Of a stretch of DNA of 16,832 nucleotides, positions 7,726 to 16,832 are shown in pieces (the first letter of the stretch is position 1; every line of letters begins with the position of its first letter). The position numbers were made by a program, and so were the translations under genes. The notes under the pieces are model-generated. The model saw only the letters and a list, made by a program, of their open reading frames with translations. It was not told the origin of the DNA and did no database searches. The DNA is from Amoebophilaceae bacterium. Its GTDB lineage: Bacteria; Bacteroidota; Bacteroidia; Cytophagales; Amoebophilaceae. The stretch is from contig JALOLY010000019.1 of NCBI GenBank assembly GCA_025455725.1, positions 1 to 16,832 of the forward strand, read 5' to 3'.

Positions 7726-8790
7726 CGTACGTTGAAGGAGGCTTCTCTGGCCTACAAGCGGTGAAACGCCCGCTGGTTTGCAGTTAGCCAGGTGGTCCGT
7801 GAGCAAAGTGTGAGCGCGCACATAAACTACACGCTGTCTCCCTAAGCTTTCTTGACTTGCTGTGACAATTGCGCAGGCTCGTTCGGCAAAGGAGCAAGAG
7901 AGTGGGGCGTACAACCAGACAACACGTGAACCGGTGTACATTTACCATCGGGGCTAGGCTGCAAGCGGGCGTTGCGAGGTTGATGGCATAGAGCGTATGT
8001 GGCCCTCAGATGGGAACTCACACAAGTAAAAGTGCACAAGGCAGAAATGCTTGCAGCCAGCCAGGAAAAAGACAGCCTAGGAGAAAAATCGGAACTGCAC
8101 AAAACAAACCTCGTCAAGGGGGCAATGGCCAATTGGTACTATTGAAAAACTAGACCGCCCAACTAGACTCCTAAGAGTAATAACCGATCGCACAGACGCT
8201 CAAAAAGCTCGGTATAGAGCAGAGTAGCAGCGTGGCGGTTACATGGGTACCGCCTACCTGAGCCCACTTACGAAAAAGATTTGAATTATCTCCAGCCGTC
8301 GGTCGTATCGAGCGCAATGATGCATGACTCCGTGGAAAGCTAACTGCGTTACAGACCACATTGAGTACCTGGCTAACAGCAATGCTAGCAACCCTATTTT
8401 ATCGCGGTATAATCCTTGCTAAAAGGGGGCCTTGGGGGCGGGTTTTTATGGGCTCAAAGCCATGAGAAATAGCCAGGGCATAGACGTATGTAATGGTATA
8501 AAGCTTCACAGCATCCATGACTGCTCACATTGTCGCACCAGCAGATAGGTCCCACGCCGTACTCCAATGCGCTTAATTTTACGTCCCCAACCTTGTACCC
8601 TCACTTCTGGGAACATAAAGGGGCATAAAATGATGCAAGCATACCTTCTGGACTGGTGTAACCGTTGGGGTGGAAGAAAGTATTGAGGGCTGTCACCCAT
8701 CAAAAGATAAGACTACTTTATTTTTTAGAGGAATCACGTTTATTCTCTAAATTGCGTCGTATAGACTAGTACATCACATCGTAAATAGCT
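7726..8790. other. 1.07-kb spacer between tRNA-Gln and the zinc peptidase gene
   Basis: No gene can be supported. Several short open frames exist on both strands. The most protein-like are about 50 plus-strand codons near 7982-8146 (reading KVHKAEMLAASQEKDSLGEK) and a 65-codon minus frame at 8506-8703 containing GWGRKIKRIGVRRGTYLLVR. Neither matches a family I know and each is short, so they could be chance or gene remains. A 7-bp stem (tttagag at 8724, ctctaaa at 8745) with a 14-base loop lies ~40 bases before the peptidase start and has no clear role. Confidence 0.45.
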
Positions 8791-9462
8791 ATGAATCTCA
8801 TAGGTCTCGTACTTTTTCTAGTTAGCGTAACGGTTGGTGGCATACTCAAGAGTAAGCTGGCAGTCTACTCGAAAACCAGGCTCCGGGCAAATTTGTCAGG
8901 TGCTGAAATGGCAGACAGAATGCTACATGATTATGGGATTGGGCACGTAAAGATCACTTGCACACGCGGATATCTGACTGATCACTACAATCCCTTGACC
9001 CAGACAGTGAACCTAAGCGATCAGGTGTATCATGGGAGAAATGCAGCAGCAGCAGCAATAGCAGCCCATGAGTGTGGGCATGCTGTCCAGCATGCCCAGG
9101 GATATGTTTTTTTACGCTTCCGCTCTGCCATGGTGCCTGTGCTTACGGCCACAGCGCGCTTCATCCCCTTGTTCATCGTGTTGGGCATCTTTCTTGTCAA
9201 TACTACCTTGATTCCCCTTACAGTCGGGGTAGCATTATTTACGCTCACCACCTTGTTTAGCTTTGTTACGCTCCCTGTAGAGTTTGATGCTAGTAGAAGG
9301 GCATTGGCTTGGATAGATAACCAAAGGGTAGTAACAAGTCAAGAGCGCCAAATGGCCAAGGATGCTTTGTGGTGGGCGGCTATGACTTACGTAGTAGCAG
9401 CCTTAGGTTCTTTGGCACAACTGCTACATCTGCTCCACATCCTCGGGGAAAGAAAGAGATAA
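8791..9462 (+). CDS. YugP-like membrane zinc metallopeptidase
   Basis: A 223-residue protein of the Zn_peptidase_2 (YugP) family, integral membrane peptidases of unknown substrate. The zinc site is H93-E94-C-G-H97 in AAHECGHAVQHA: two His ligands plus catalytic Glu. A likely third ligand is Glu164 in LPVEFDASRRAL, a strongly conserved family block. Hydrophobic segments lie at ~1-19, ~117-137, ~140-160 and ~195-216. NPLTQTVNLSDQVYHGRNAA (68-87) is also conserved in the family. The length is normal and the ATG at 8791 begins directly in the first membrane helix. It stands alone on the plus strand, about 100 bases before mazG, which may share its transcript. Confidence 0.92.
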   Translation: MNLIGLVLFLVSVTVGGILKSKLAVYSKTRLRANLSGAEMADRMLHDYGIGHVKITCTRGYLTDHYNPLTQTVNLSDQVYHGRNAAAAAIAAHECGHAVQHAQGYVFLRFRSAMVPVLTATARFIPLFIVLGIFLVNTTLIPLTVGVALFTLTTLFSFVTLPVEFDASRRALAWIDNQRVVTSQERQMAKDALWWAAMTYVVAALGSLAQLLHLLHILGERKR

Positions 9463-9562
9463 GCTCAGAAGATTGAGTACTCTGCTATACGTAAGGAGTG
9501 CATACAGGGATCCTGACACTCTGTTTGTATCCGGTCTTATCACGCCATGTGCGTATTGATTT

Positions 9563-10387
9563 ATGGAGTCGTATGCTTCCCTAAACTCAGAGAAAGACGA
9601 AGCACTCGTGGCTTTTGGTCAACTTCTGGTCATCACGGACGAACTGCGAGAAAAATGTCCATGGGATCAGAAACAGACCATGAAGAGCTTACGACATTTG
9701 ACCATTGAGGAAGTGTTTGAACTTTCCGAGGCCATTATGGGGGGAGAGATGGAGCACATCAAAGAAGAACTAGGGGATCTGCTACTTCACATTGTACTTT
9801 ATGCACGTATTGCATCTGAGCAACATTCTTTTTCAATCAACCAAGTCATACAAGCACTTTGCAAAAAGTTGATCCATCGCCACCCCCACATTTACGGTCA
9901 AGAGAAGGCCGAAGATGCGCAATCAGTAAAGAAGAATTGGGAAAAGCGCAAGCTGCAGGAGAAAGGAAAGCAATCCCTAGTAGGTGGGGTCCCGCGCACA
10001 CTTCCCAGCCTTATCAAGGCGATGCGTATACAAGAAAAAGCGTACGCAATTGGTTTGGACTGGCAAGACAAGGCGACTGCGTGGCAAAAAATACAGGGGG
10101 CCGTACAAGCATTAACACAGGAACACAGCCAGCGTGCCTCAATACCAACACAACAGCAAAAAGTACAGGAAGAATTTGGAGAGCTGCTCTTCTTGTTGGT
10201 AACCCATGCAAAATTCATGGCAATAGACCCAGAAGAAGCACTGGAAAAAGCCAATAAGAGGTTTATCAACCAGTTACAGTACGTGGAGCAGCGAGCCTCC
10301 CAACAAAACAAGCCTATTACCCAATTATCAACCGAAGAGTTGAGGCACTACTGGGAAGAAGCCAAGCAGCAGCCCGACTTGCAATAG
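9563..10387 (+). CDS. mazG: MazG nucleoside triphosphate pyrophosphohydrolase
   Basis: MazG hydrolyses NTPs and dNTPs to monophosphate and pyrophosphate, clearing aberrant nucleotides and affecting (p)ppGpp levels. At 274 residues this is the two-domain form. Domain one has KCPWDQKQTMKSLRHLTIEE with the EExxE metal site at Glu49, Glu50 and Glu53, followed by EELGDLLLH (Glu68, Glu69, Asp72). HRHPHIYG (105-112) and the linker VGGVPRTLPSLIKAMRIQEK are diagnostic. The C-terminal domain has QEEFGELLFLL, where the usual final Asp is Glu207, and then IDPEEALEKANKRFI. The domain-two substitution is conservative. It is downstream of the YugP-like gene with a 100-base gap, on the same strand. No strong ribosome binding site is visible. 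Confidence 0.96.
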   Translation: MESYASLNSEKDEALVAFGQLLVITDELREKCPWDQKQTMKSLRHLTIEEVFELSEAIMGGEMEHIKEELGDLLLHIVLYARIASEQHSFSINQVIQALCKKLIHRHPHIYGQEKAEDAQSVKKNWEKRKLQEKGKQSLVGGVPRTLPSLIKAMRIQEKAYAIGLDWQDKATAWQKIQGAVQALTQEHSQRASIPTQQQKVQEEFGELLFLLVTHAKFMAIDPEEALEKANKRFINQLQYVEQRASQQNKPITQLSTEELRHYWEEAKQQPDLQ

Positions 10388-10548
10388 GAGACTTCTGCAA
10401 GGCCCAATAAATGCTCTTTGAAAGTTGAGAACACCACTCTCCAGTATCTTCAAGTATGCTACATTGCGCTGCTGATGTATTGTGCAACTACCCAGTAGTC
10501 TTTCCTGATAGAATGGTCAAAGCGCCGACAACCTGGTAAAATTGTGTA

Positions 10549-10881
10549 TTACCGCTTCTGGTGATGACCCGACCCGGCACTGGCAGCAACTAGCACCCTC
10601 CCATATGGGACCTCGTGCTCTAGGTCTAACCCTATTTCTGTTGGCACAGTTGCTTGTTGATGCTTTTGCGTAAAAACCATCAGGTATTGTTGTTGCTCCT
10701 GTTTAGGGCGTTCGCCTGTTCCATACCCCCCTACTAGCTAGCAGAGATAAGTGTCGTCCTTGGATTGTCCTACCTCTAGTTTCACTACATCATGGAGCCA
10801 AACAACACAACTATCTGTCTGCCAGGATGCTAGCTCCTTGAAGTAGGTGCTGCCTGGTGAAGAGAAATGTTCTCTTTTTTG
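10549..10881 (-). pseudogene. Possible broken gene of unknown family
   Basis: Reading the minus strand from 10881, 111 codons stay in one frame with a single internal TAG at 10740-10738 and end at TAA (10551-10549). The text looks like real protein: FSSPGSTYFKELASWQTDSC, VVWLHDVVKLEVGQSKDDTY, then after the stop GGYGTGERPKQEQQQYLMVF and VPTEIGLDLEHEVPYGRVLV. There is no start codon at the left limit of the frame and I do not recognise the family. It lies convergent to mazG. I infer a gene remnant inactivated by the TAG and truncation. Chance cannot be excluded. Confidence 0.4.
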
Positions 10882-11059
10882 CTAGAGGAACACTTGAACA
10901 TCCTAGAAGACTACATGCGGATCTTCCTAGGGCTTGCAAAAGGGAAGCTTTACTGGGGAGGGGTATCTGCCACGGCTTCCTGCGGCACTAGCATACTATA
11001 CGACTGATGCCCGCGATCTTCTCCATCACAATTCCCCCGTAGCTGTAAGACCGGGGAAG

Positions 11060-11134
11060 TCGGGGCGGCAGGACTCGAACCTGCGACCTCCTGCTCCCAA
11101 AGCAGGCGCGATAACCGGACTACGCTACGCCCCG
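11060..11134 (-). tRNA. tRNA-Pro (anticodon TGG)
   Basis: On the minus strand, acceptor CGGGGCG pairs with CGCCCCG and is followed by discriminator A (11060). The anticodon stem CCTGC/GCAGG holds loop TTTGGGA with anticodon TGG. The T arm is GCAGG-TTCGAGT-CCTGC. Length is 75 bases with no encoded CCA. It can read the CCN proline codons. Confidence 0.96.
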
Positions 11135-11556
<422 letters not shown>

Positions 11557-12820
11557 TCTAGGAACACGCCGAATATAACATGGCAAAACTCATATAAACA
11601 ACCTTACAAAGATGGATTTCGATACCTGTGAACACCCCATGGGGGTAATACCCCTCATCAAGTGATTTTATATCTTCTTTAGCCACTCCTGTTTACAGCC
11701 AGGCCACCCTCTCACTTTGATGAGTTCATTGACACAAAAAAATACCCTACCATTGAACTTGTCAGGGACAATATATGGATGGGGCACCATAGTTTTGTCC
11801 TTTCTAGAATTGGCATGATCAGGAACATCTTCACCTTCTTTGGGCTCTCCAAAAATCCTTGAGGTCAGTAAATTGGTACGTTCCCACAGATATATCAGTC
11901 AATACGTACTGGATTGACAAGTTCACACCAGCCTATTATAAGTCTCGGATTCGGTCTTTATCATACCAAGACCTTTACATGGTAAACTTACGAAGTAGGA
12001 CATATGCTAATAGCTCGATGCTGTTACCCATTGCTTAATAGGCACATGCCACTTCCAGATGATCCTTAAAAAAAGGGATAAGCCGACATGGTTATACGGA
12101 AATTTTTCTCGTCAACTATAAAAATTGTCCATGTAGATAACCCTAGGCCATGCAAAGGCTCCGCACCTCTGGGGCCCATCGTAGTCAGGCTCTAGATCAG
12201 ACTAACACTGTACGCACACACCTTTTATTCACAAGGCGGACTCGGGGCGGCACCATTGTTGTGAAAAGATTCTCTTAGTCTATAGCAAACACTGATTTAC
12301 AGGCAGAAGGTTCGCTATGAGTGCGTTAACCCTCACGTGCTGGTTTCTGCAGGCTTGTTTCATACTCATAGAAAAACCTGGCCTATACTCTGGTGGCATT
12401 ATCCTTGACTACCAAATTGTGGCTTACGCATACCCCACCTCCTATGATAGGATTTCTCTTTGCGGTACCAGGTATAGCTTGCCAACGGCTATTGCACTAA
12501 GCGAACGGCCCACCATACAGAACAATTGAAACGTTTTCAAACTTCTCTTCTTCGGCACAGCCTCGTTGAGGCTCAAATTGATTACCTTCGACAGAAGGTT
12601 GAAAGTACCAGCGCGCAGCAGTAAGTGAGCGACACAGGAAAAAAAGCAGTGCCCCCCTACTCTAGGAACCACTAAAACCAATGATAACCGCAATTTGTAG
12701 CCCCAAGCAGCGCGTTGAGAAAAATAAAGCCCCCATCAAAAGTCTTTCCTTGATACGTTACCTGCAATTGCGACCTAAGGCAGTGTTGCAGCCTAGTCAG
12801 CAACTTTCTCTGCCCTAATA
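11557..12820. other. 1.26-kb spacer before the WbqC-family gene
   Basis: No intact gene can be supported. A possible gene relic at 11670-12035 is listed separately. The rest includes a 70-codon plus frame at 12317-12529 (MSALTLTCWFLQACFILIEK) and minus frames at 12442-12693 and 12672-12872. None has family features I recognise, and the last overlaps the WbqC-family start. No tRNA or clear structured RNA is visible. Confidence 0.45.
11670..12035 (+). pseudogene. Possible frameshifted gene relic
   Basis: Two consecutive protein-like stretches lie in different plus frames. The first, after a TAG, reads PLLFTARPPSHFDEFIDTKK then YPTIELVRDNIWMGHHSFVL and ends FGLSKNP before a TGA. The second follows almost at once: SVNWYVPTDISVNTYWIDKF then TPAYYKSRIRSLSYQDLYMV, to a TAA near 12035. 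The abutting open frames suggest one coding sequence split by an indel. I do not recognise the family, and open runs of ~55 codons can occur by chance. Confidence 0.28.
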
Positions 12821-13486
12821 GTGCGTACTGTGCCTCTCTCCACCCTACTAATAGACTTGCACTACCTTCCAAGCTTGGAGTACTTTGCCTGCTTGTTCCC
12901 CCATCATACGATCCAGATAGAGACTCAGGAGTTTTATCAAAAGCAGACTTACCGAAACAGGTGCTACATCCTCACTTCTCAAAAGGTAGACTGTCTAACG
13001 GTACCGGTGCGTCAAAGTGGAAAGAAAACCCCATACAGAACAAAAGAGATAGACTACTGTCAACCATGGGAAGAACTACACTGGCGAGCAATTTGCGCAG
13101 CTTATGGCAAGGCACCATACTTCAAATATTTTTCAGAATACTTTCGTACTGTTTTGCTAAGACGATACACCTACTTATTCGACCTTAATCTGGCGTTGTT
13201 ACAAACCTGTCTGCAGCTTCTGCAACTCGAAAAGAAGATTGAACTATCAAAACATGACGAAATAGGAGTGGCAAAGTATACAGCAGACGCTAGGCATAGC
13301 ATCTTACCTCGTAATCGCCTGAGCCATAGAACTTATTGTCACACGGTTTGGTATCAGCAGGTATTTGGCAAAACATTTCAACCTAACTTGAGTATTATTG
13401 ACCTGTTGTTCTGCCAGGGTCATAACGCCTACACCATTTTGCAGCAAGCCACGGCCAACGATATTACTAACAAAGAAAGGAGGTAA
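12821..13486 (+). CDS. WbqC-family protein
   Basis: A 221-residue protein matching the WbqC-like family, common in Bacteroidota and named after an O-antigen cluster gene. The biochemical role is not established. Family marks are LIDLHYLPSLEYFACL (10-25; usually a PxYFPxIEYF motif), IETQEFYQKQTYRNRC (33-48; usually FQKxSxxNR), LTVPVR at 59-64, then DYCQPWEELHWRAICAAYGK and PYFKYF (99-104). The C-terminal part, RNRLSHRTYCHTVWYQQVFG then PNLSIIDLLFCQGHNA, also fits, including the final L-F-x-x-G-x-x-A pattern. The start is GTG at 12821, because an in-frame stop at 12794 allows no upstream ATG. GTG at 12830 is the alternative. It is followed by a hairpin and a 323-base gap before rsmG. Confidence 0.82.
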   Translation: MRTVPLSTLLIDLHYLPSLEYFACLFPHHTIQIETQEFYQKQTYRNRCYILTSQKVDCLTVPVRQSGKKTPYRTKEIDYCQPWEELHWRAICAAYGKAPYFKYFSEYFRTVLLRRYTYLFDLNLALLQTCLQLLQLEKKIELSKHDEIGVAKYTADARHSILPRNRLSHRTYCHTVWYQQVFGKTFQPNLSIIDLLFCQGHNAYTILQQATANDITNKERR

Positions 13487-13809
13487 CAATACCCTAAATT
13501 TCGGGGACTAGGCCGAAACTTATGATGCTACACGTGAGAGATACATGTAGAATGCGAGGCATTCATCCAAAAGTCCCCAGCTAAGCATACAAGGCGACCC
13601 CTAAAGCCAGTTCTGAATGACTTGGGAAGACCACGGAAGAAAGGAAATTAAAGCCGACCTATAGTTCAAAACGAGGAGGTTGGGTATACCGCCCTGTTGA
13701 GGCAACCAAAAACTATACGACAAGTTTTTTATCCAGAAGGTAACCCCAAAATAGTCCTGTAAGTCAAAAAAATAAGGACTGTGTAACATCACCTACTCTT
13801 GATCAACGC
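13487..13809. other. 323-base spacer between the WbqC-family gene and rsmG
   Basis: Apart from the hairpin at its left end, the only notable item is a 63-codon minus-strand frame at 13792-13601 beginning MMLHSPYFFDLQDYFGVTFW. It is hydrophobic and matches no family I know, so I do not call it a gene. Confidence 0.4.
13496..13520 (+). terminator. Hairpin just after the WbqC-family gene
   Basis: aaatttcgg and ccgaaactt pair at eight of nine positions around an 8-base loop (ggactagg), ten bases after the stop codon. The position suits transcription termination or 3'-end protection. There is no long U-run, so the call is weak. Confidence 0.35.
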
Positions 13810-13833
13810 ATGCACACAACACTCGACGCACCG

Positions 13834-14451
13834 ATGTCTTCGGCCATCATCTTCCACCACTTTGATGCTTTATCCACCAAACAACGGGATCAGTTCGAAC
13901 AAATAGGCCCCATCTACAAAGCCTGGAATGAAAAACTCAACTTAATCTCGCGTAAAGATATACATCACGTCTACCTCAAACATGTACTGCACGCTCTAAG
14001 CATTGCCAAAGTGGTCAACTTTGAGCCTGGCACTCAAGTGTTAGACGTGGGAACCGGAGGTGGTTTCCCAGGGATTCCTCTAGCCATCATGTGCCCACAA
14101 GCTCAGTTTTACCTTATCGACTCTATTGGAAAGAAGGTACGCACCGTGCGGCATATCGCAGAAGAATTAGGACTGACCAATGTAACTACCCAGCAAATCA
14201 GGGCAGAAAATGTAGAGGGGCAGTATGACTTTATCTTAGGCAGGGCAGTTACCAAACTGGTCTCCTTTCATGGTTGGATAAGATCCAAAATCTCCCCCCA
14301 TCATCGGAACAGCATACCCAATGGTATCTTATACCTCCAAGGAAACATCACCACCCAACTACCCGTGCAACACCGTACCTATGCCCTCTGTAATTTCTTT
14401 AATGATCCATTCTTTGAGAGCAAACAGCTAGTTCATCTTTACACGCCATGA
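13834..14451 (+). CDS. rsmG: 16S rRNA (guanine-N7) methyltransferase RsmG (GidB)
   Basis: RsmG uses S-adenosylmethionine to methylate N7 of G527 in 16S rRNA, and its loss is linked to low-level streptomycin resistance. From the ATG at 13834 the protein is 205 residues, with homology starting at once (SSAIIFHHFDALSTKQRDQF). An ATG at 13810 would add eight residues and cannot be excluded. Visible marks are YKAWNEKLNLISRKDI (28-43), the SAM-binding glycine loop VLDVGTGGGFPGIPLAI (69-85), LIDSIGKKVRTV, and FILGRAVTKL (the usual SRAV region, here GRAV). The C-terminus KQLVHLYTP fits the short Bacteroidota form. The gene seems to stand alone, with 132 bases before the next start. Confidence 0.95.
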   Translation: MSSAIIFHHFDALSTKQRDQFEQIGPIYKAWNEKLNLISRKDIHHVYLKHVLHALSIAKVVNFEPGTQVLDVGTGGGFPGIPLAIMCPQAQFYLIDSIGKKVRTVRHIAEELGLTNVTTQQIRAENVEGQYDFILGRAVTKLVSFHGWIRSKISPHHRNSIPNGILYLQGNITTQLPVQHRTYALCNFFNDPFFESKQLVHLYTP

Positions 14452-14583
14452 CACCATCGTAATCGGGTAGCACTTGGCTTTTGAATTGATAGACTATATC
14501 ATACTTCTTAGCTTGAAGGAACCACGCACTCTGTGTAATTTCGCTCGCGCTCAAGAAACCGACTTACTGTTCGAAGAACCGAT

Positions 14584-16832
14584 TTGAAAAGATTATTCGC
14601 CTCCTTAATCATATCTCTCCTTGTCCTAGCCAGTGCCACGCGTCTCTACTACATGCACTGGTACGAGGAACGACAAACAGAGCAAATACTGCCTTACATC
14701 CCACAAAGTGCAGCACTAGTATATGAAGTAGCAGACTTTGGTAAGCAATGGAAGCGCTTTCAGCAGATGCCCATTGTCCAAAACCTCCAACAAGTTCCCG
14801 CTTTTTCAGCCATGCAAAAGCGTATTACCTTGCTTGATAACCTGGTAGCAACTCCTCAAATTTTAGATGAAGTGCCGTTAACTGTCTCTGTCCATGAGCT
14901 AGACGAAGAACACCTGGGTTATATCTTCTATTTCAATACACGTGACGAGGCTACAAAAGGGCTCTTGAAACATATCACGACTGGTACCAAGCAAAATAAA
15001 GCATACAGCGAAACGACTAGAGTGTATGCAGGATGCAAGCTTATGGAGCTCAGTAAGCAGGGAGCTGCGCAGCCCCTATCTTATATCAAGCACGACCAAT
15101 ACATTATCGCCAGTTACTCCCCTTTACTCATAGAAGACGTGGTGCGGGGAATAGCCAGCAAGCAACGGGTTAGGTTTCTATCTCTTAAAAAAACAGAAAA
15201 TATACAGGGCAGTCTCTATATCAACCTCAGCCAGTTTCCCCAACTCTTACGTACTTTCGCCAGGCGTAACCAAATAGATGCCTGCAACACTGCACTGGCC
15301 GCGTTGACCACAGCCAGCCACCTCAACTTGAAACTAACCCATCATCACCTACTACTCGACGGAACTGTCACAACTCAAGAGGAATCCCCGTCGTACTTGA
15401 CGAACAAGTTGAGAGACCAGACTGCTGGCGCTATGCTGTTAGCACCCTATTTGCCCGAAAGTACCGCCGTATTACAGCATTTTACTTTCAGCGATGCTGA
15501 ACAGCTTATAGCCACACTACAACTACACAGATCGCTGCCTCGGGTAGACAAGGTACCGGAAGAGGGACATATCAGCCTACTTACCGGCATGCTTTATCCT
15601 TTGCTCCGAGGAGAAATAGGACACTGTGAGCTGGACACTGAACAAAGTCACCCAAAGGACCAGCTCGTCTTCATGAAAGTACACCATCCTAACACATTTA
15701 TCGAAGCATTAGAGAGCTTAAACTTGCTCACCACGTTAGCTCCTAAAGAACTATATCAGCCTGCCGACACTTACCAACTGACGACCAACTATTTCCAGCA
15801 TTGGTTACCAGGCCTACTCTTTCCCTCTTTCGAAGCCCACTATATTACTCAGATTGACGACTACATTGTGCTGGCCAACAGCCAAGCCGGCTTACAAACA
15901 TGGTATACACAGTACCAACAAGGGCAAACTTGGGCCAACGTCCCTCAACAAAAGACATGGCTAGAGAGCACACTAGACCAAGCTCATTTTAGCCTATTTG
16001 TTAATCTTCGTAAAGTAGGTGATCGAATTGCGCATGCCTTTCATCCTATTTGGCAGCAGGTAGGCAAAGAGTACACTCACGTCTTCCAAAATTTTCGGTA
16101 TGCCAGTCTACAGCTTCTTCACGAACACGACGCAGGTTGTTACATGAGCATCTTGCTCAACTACCAAGAAGACAACCATCCGCAAACAAGCCGAGCACAA
16201 CATGCAGGGGCAACCCAGCAACCCATTTCCCCTAAAAAACTGACTTCTTCCAGCATTTTCCAAACAGAAGCACCTATCGTCAGTCGCCCCTGGCTAGTCA
16301 AAAGCCATCGAGGAAAAGGTTACCATACACTACTACAAGATGCCCTGCACCAATTGTACTTCCTGGACCCTGCTGGGAAGCTGCTGTGGAAGAAGTCCTT
16401 AGAAGGCCCCATTACTACCGACCTATTCGAAATAGACTATTATACGAATAACAAGACACAATACTTGTTTGCTACAAGTAACCAGCTCCATTTAATCGAT
16501 TATTATGGCCACAACATAAGCAAATATCCACACTCATTGCATCAGGCCGGTCAGCTCACGCATCTCCATGTGGTAGATTATAACCATAACAAGAAGTATC
16601 GCTTCTTAGGTGCTACTACGCAAGGCAATATCTACCTGACAGACAAGTACTACAGGCCTTTACCTGCTTGGAATCCTCTACCCTTGGGAAAAGACTTTGC
16701 AGGCACTCCTTTTCATCTCAGAATTCGGGGGAAAGATTACTTCTTTGCGCTACAAACGAACGGAACGCTGCACGCACTTAATAGAAAGGGGCAGAGTTAT
16801 CCTGGATTTCCTGTTAACTTAAACGCGCCTGT
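14584..16832 (+). CDS. Large membrane-anchored protein with propeller-like C-terminal part, 3' end outside window
   Basis: The frame is open from 14539 to the window edge with no stop, and at least 749 residues are present. No ATG is usable near the start, so I choose TTG at 14584. It gives KRLFASLIISLLVLASATRL, an N-terminal membrane anchor or uncleaved signal. The next in-frame ATG would cut this off. Residues ~35-530 are a mixed region I cannot assign, similar in feel to large Bacteroidota envelope proteins that begin LPxxAxxxYE. From ~575 onward there are repeated short strands with propeller-like wording: LHQLYFLDPAGKLLWKKSLE, NQLHLIDYYGHNISKYP, TTQGNIYLTDKYYRPLPAW, NGTLHALNRKGQSYPGFPVN. 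This resembles PQQ- or VCBS-type blades. The location is probably periplasmic or outer face. The function is unknown. It is 132 bases after rsmG on the same strand. Confidence 0.75.
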   Translation, partial: MKRLFASLIISLLVLASATRLYYMHWYEERQTEQILPYIPQSAALVYEVADFGKQWKRFQQMPIVQNLQQVPAFSAMQKRITLLDNLVATPQILDEVPLTVSVHELDEEHLGYIFYFNTRDEATKGLLKHITTGTKQNKAYSETTRVYAGCKLMELSKQGAAQPLSYIKHDQYIIASYSPLLIEDVVRGIASKQRVRFLSLKKTENIQGSLYINLSQFPQLLRTFARRNQIDACNTALAALTTASHLNLKLTHHHLLLDGTVTTQEESPSYLTNKLRDQTAGAMLLAPYLPESTAVLQHFTFSDAEQLIATLQLHRSLPRVDKVPEEGHISLLTGMLYPLLRGEIGHCELDTEQSHPKDQLVFMKVHHPNTFIEALESLNLLTTLAPKELYQPADTYQLTTNYFQHWLPGLLFPSFEAHYITQIDDYIVLANSQAGLQTWYTQYQQGQTWANVPQQKTWLESTLDQAHFSLFVNLRKVGDRIAHAFHPIWQQVGKEYTHVFQNFRYASLQLLHEHDAGCYMSILLNYQEDNHPQTSRAQHAGATQQPISPKKLTSSSIFQTEAPIVSRPWLVKSHRGKGYHTLLQDALHQLYFLDPAGKLLWKKSLEGPITTDLFEIDYYTNNKTQYLFATSNQLHLIDYYGHNISKYPHSLHQAGQLTHLHVVDYNHNKKYRFLGATTQGNIYLTDKYYRPLPAWNPLPLGKDFAGTPFHLRIRGKDYFFALQTNGTLHALNRKGQSYPGFPVNLNAP

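Noticed and set aside
9043..9064. GCA triplet run in the zinc peptidase gene
   Set aside because: It only encodes the Ala-rich helix leading into HECGH, is short, and lies in a conserved gene, so it is not a separate repeat element.
9898..10311. Minus-strand 137-codon open frame
   Set aside because: It is antisense to mazG, Cys/Ser-rich, and has no features of its own.
10738..10740. In-frame TAG as a recoded or readthrough codon
   Set aside because: mazG and frr in this window end in TAG, so TAG acts as a normal stop; decay is the simpler reading.

Overview
The window looks like chromosomal DNA of a Bacteroidota bacterium, most likely a host-associated Cytophagales relative such as the Amoebophilaceae (Amoebophilus/Cardinium type). 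This rests on the Bacteroidota-like wording of FtsE, Fmt, RsmG, the YugP-type peptidase, the WbqC-family protein and the tRNAs. It also rests on the near absence of Shine-Dalgarno sequences, low coding density, a decayed insertion sequence and other apparent gene relics. The lineage below phylum is inference.

Left part (1-4927): on the minus strand, a ~1050-residue lipoprotein ends in a phage-type GH24 lysozyme domain. Its stop codon overlaps by 8 bases the start of a small secreted protein that runs off the left edge. Upstream of the lipoprotein lies a heavily frameshifted IS5-type transposase relic on the plus strand (3530-4640).

Centre-left (4928-7248): a minus-strand housekeeping cluster is transcribed ftsE -> fmt -> frr. 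It joins a division/ABC ATPase, initiator-tRNA formylation and ribosome recycling. A GC-rich hairpin lies in the fmt-frr gap just before the frr start.

Centre (7249-12820): a sparse zone holds tRNA-Gln(TTG), a YugP-like membrane zinc peptidase, MazG, tRNA-Pro(TGG) and tRNA-Ser(GCT). Long spacers separate them. Two spacers contain stretches that read like broken genes (10549-10881 minus, about 11670-12035 plus), but I cannot name their families.

Right part (12821-16832): three plus-strand genes follow: a WbqC-family protein with a GTG start, rsmG (16S rRNA m7G methyltransferase), and a large membrane-anchored protein with a propeller-like C-terminal part. The last starts at a TTG codon and runs off the right edge.

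Most named genes serve translation, nucleotide clean-up and the cell envelope. I found no CRISPR array, prophage module or defence cluster. The least ordinary object is the lipoprotein-lysozyme fusion with its altered active-site region.
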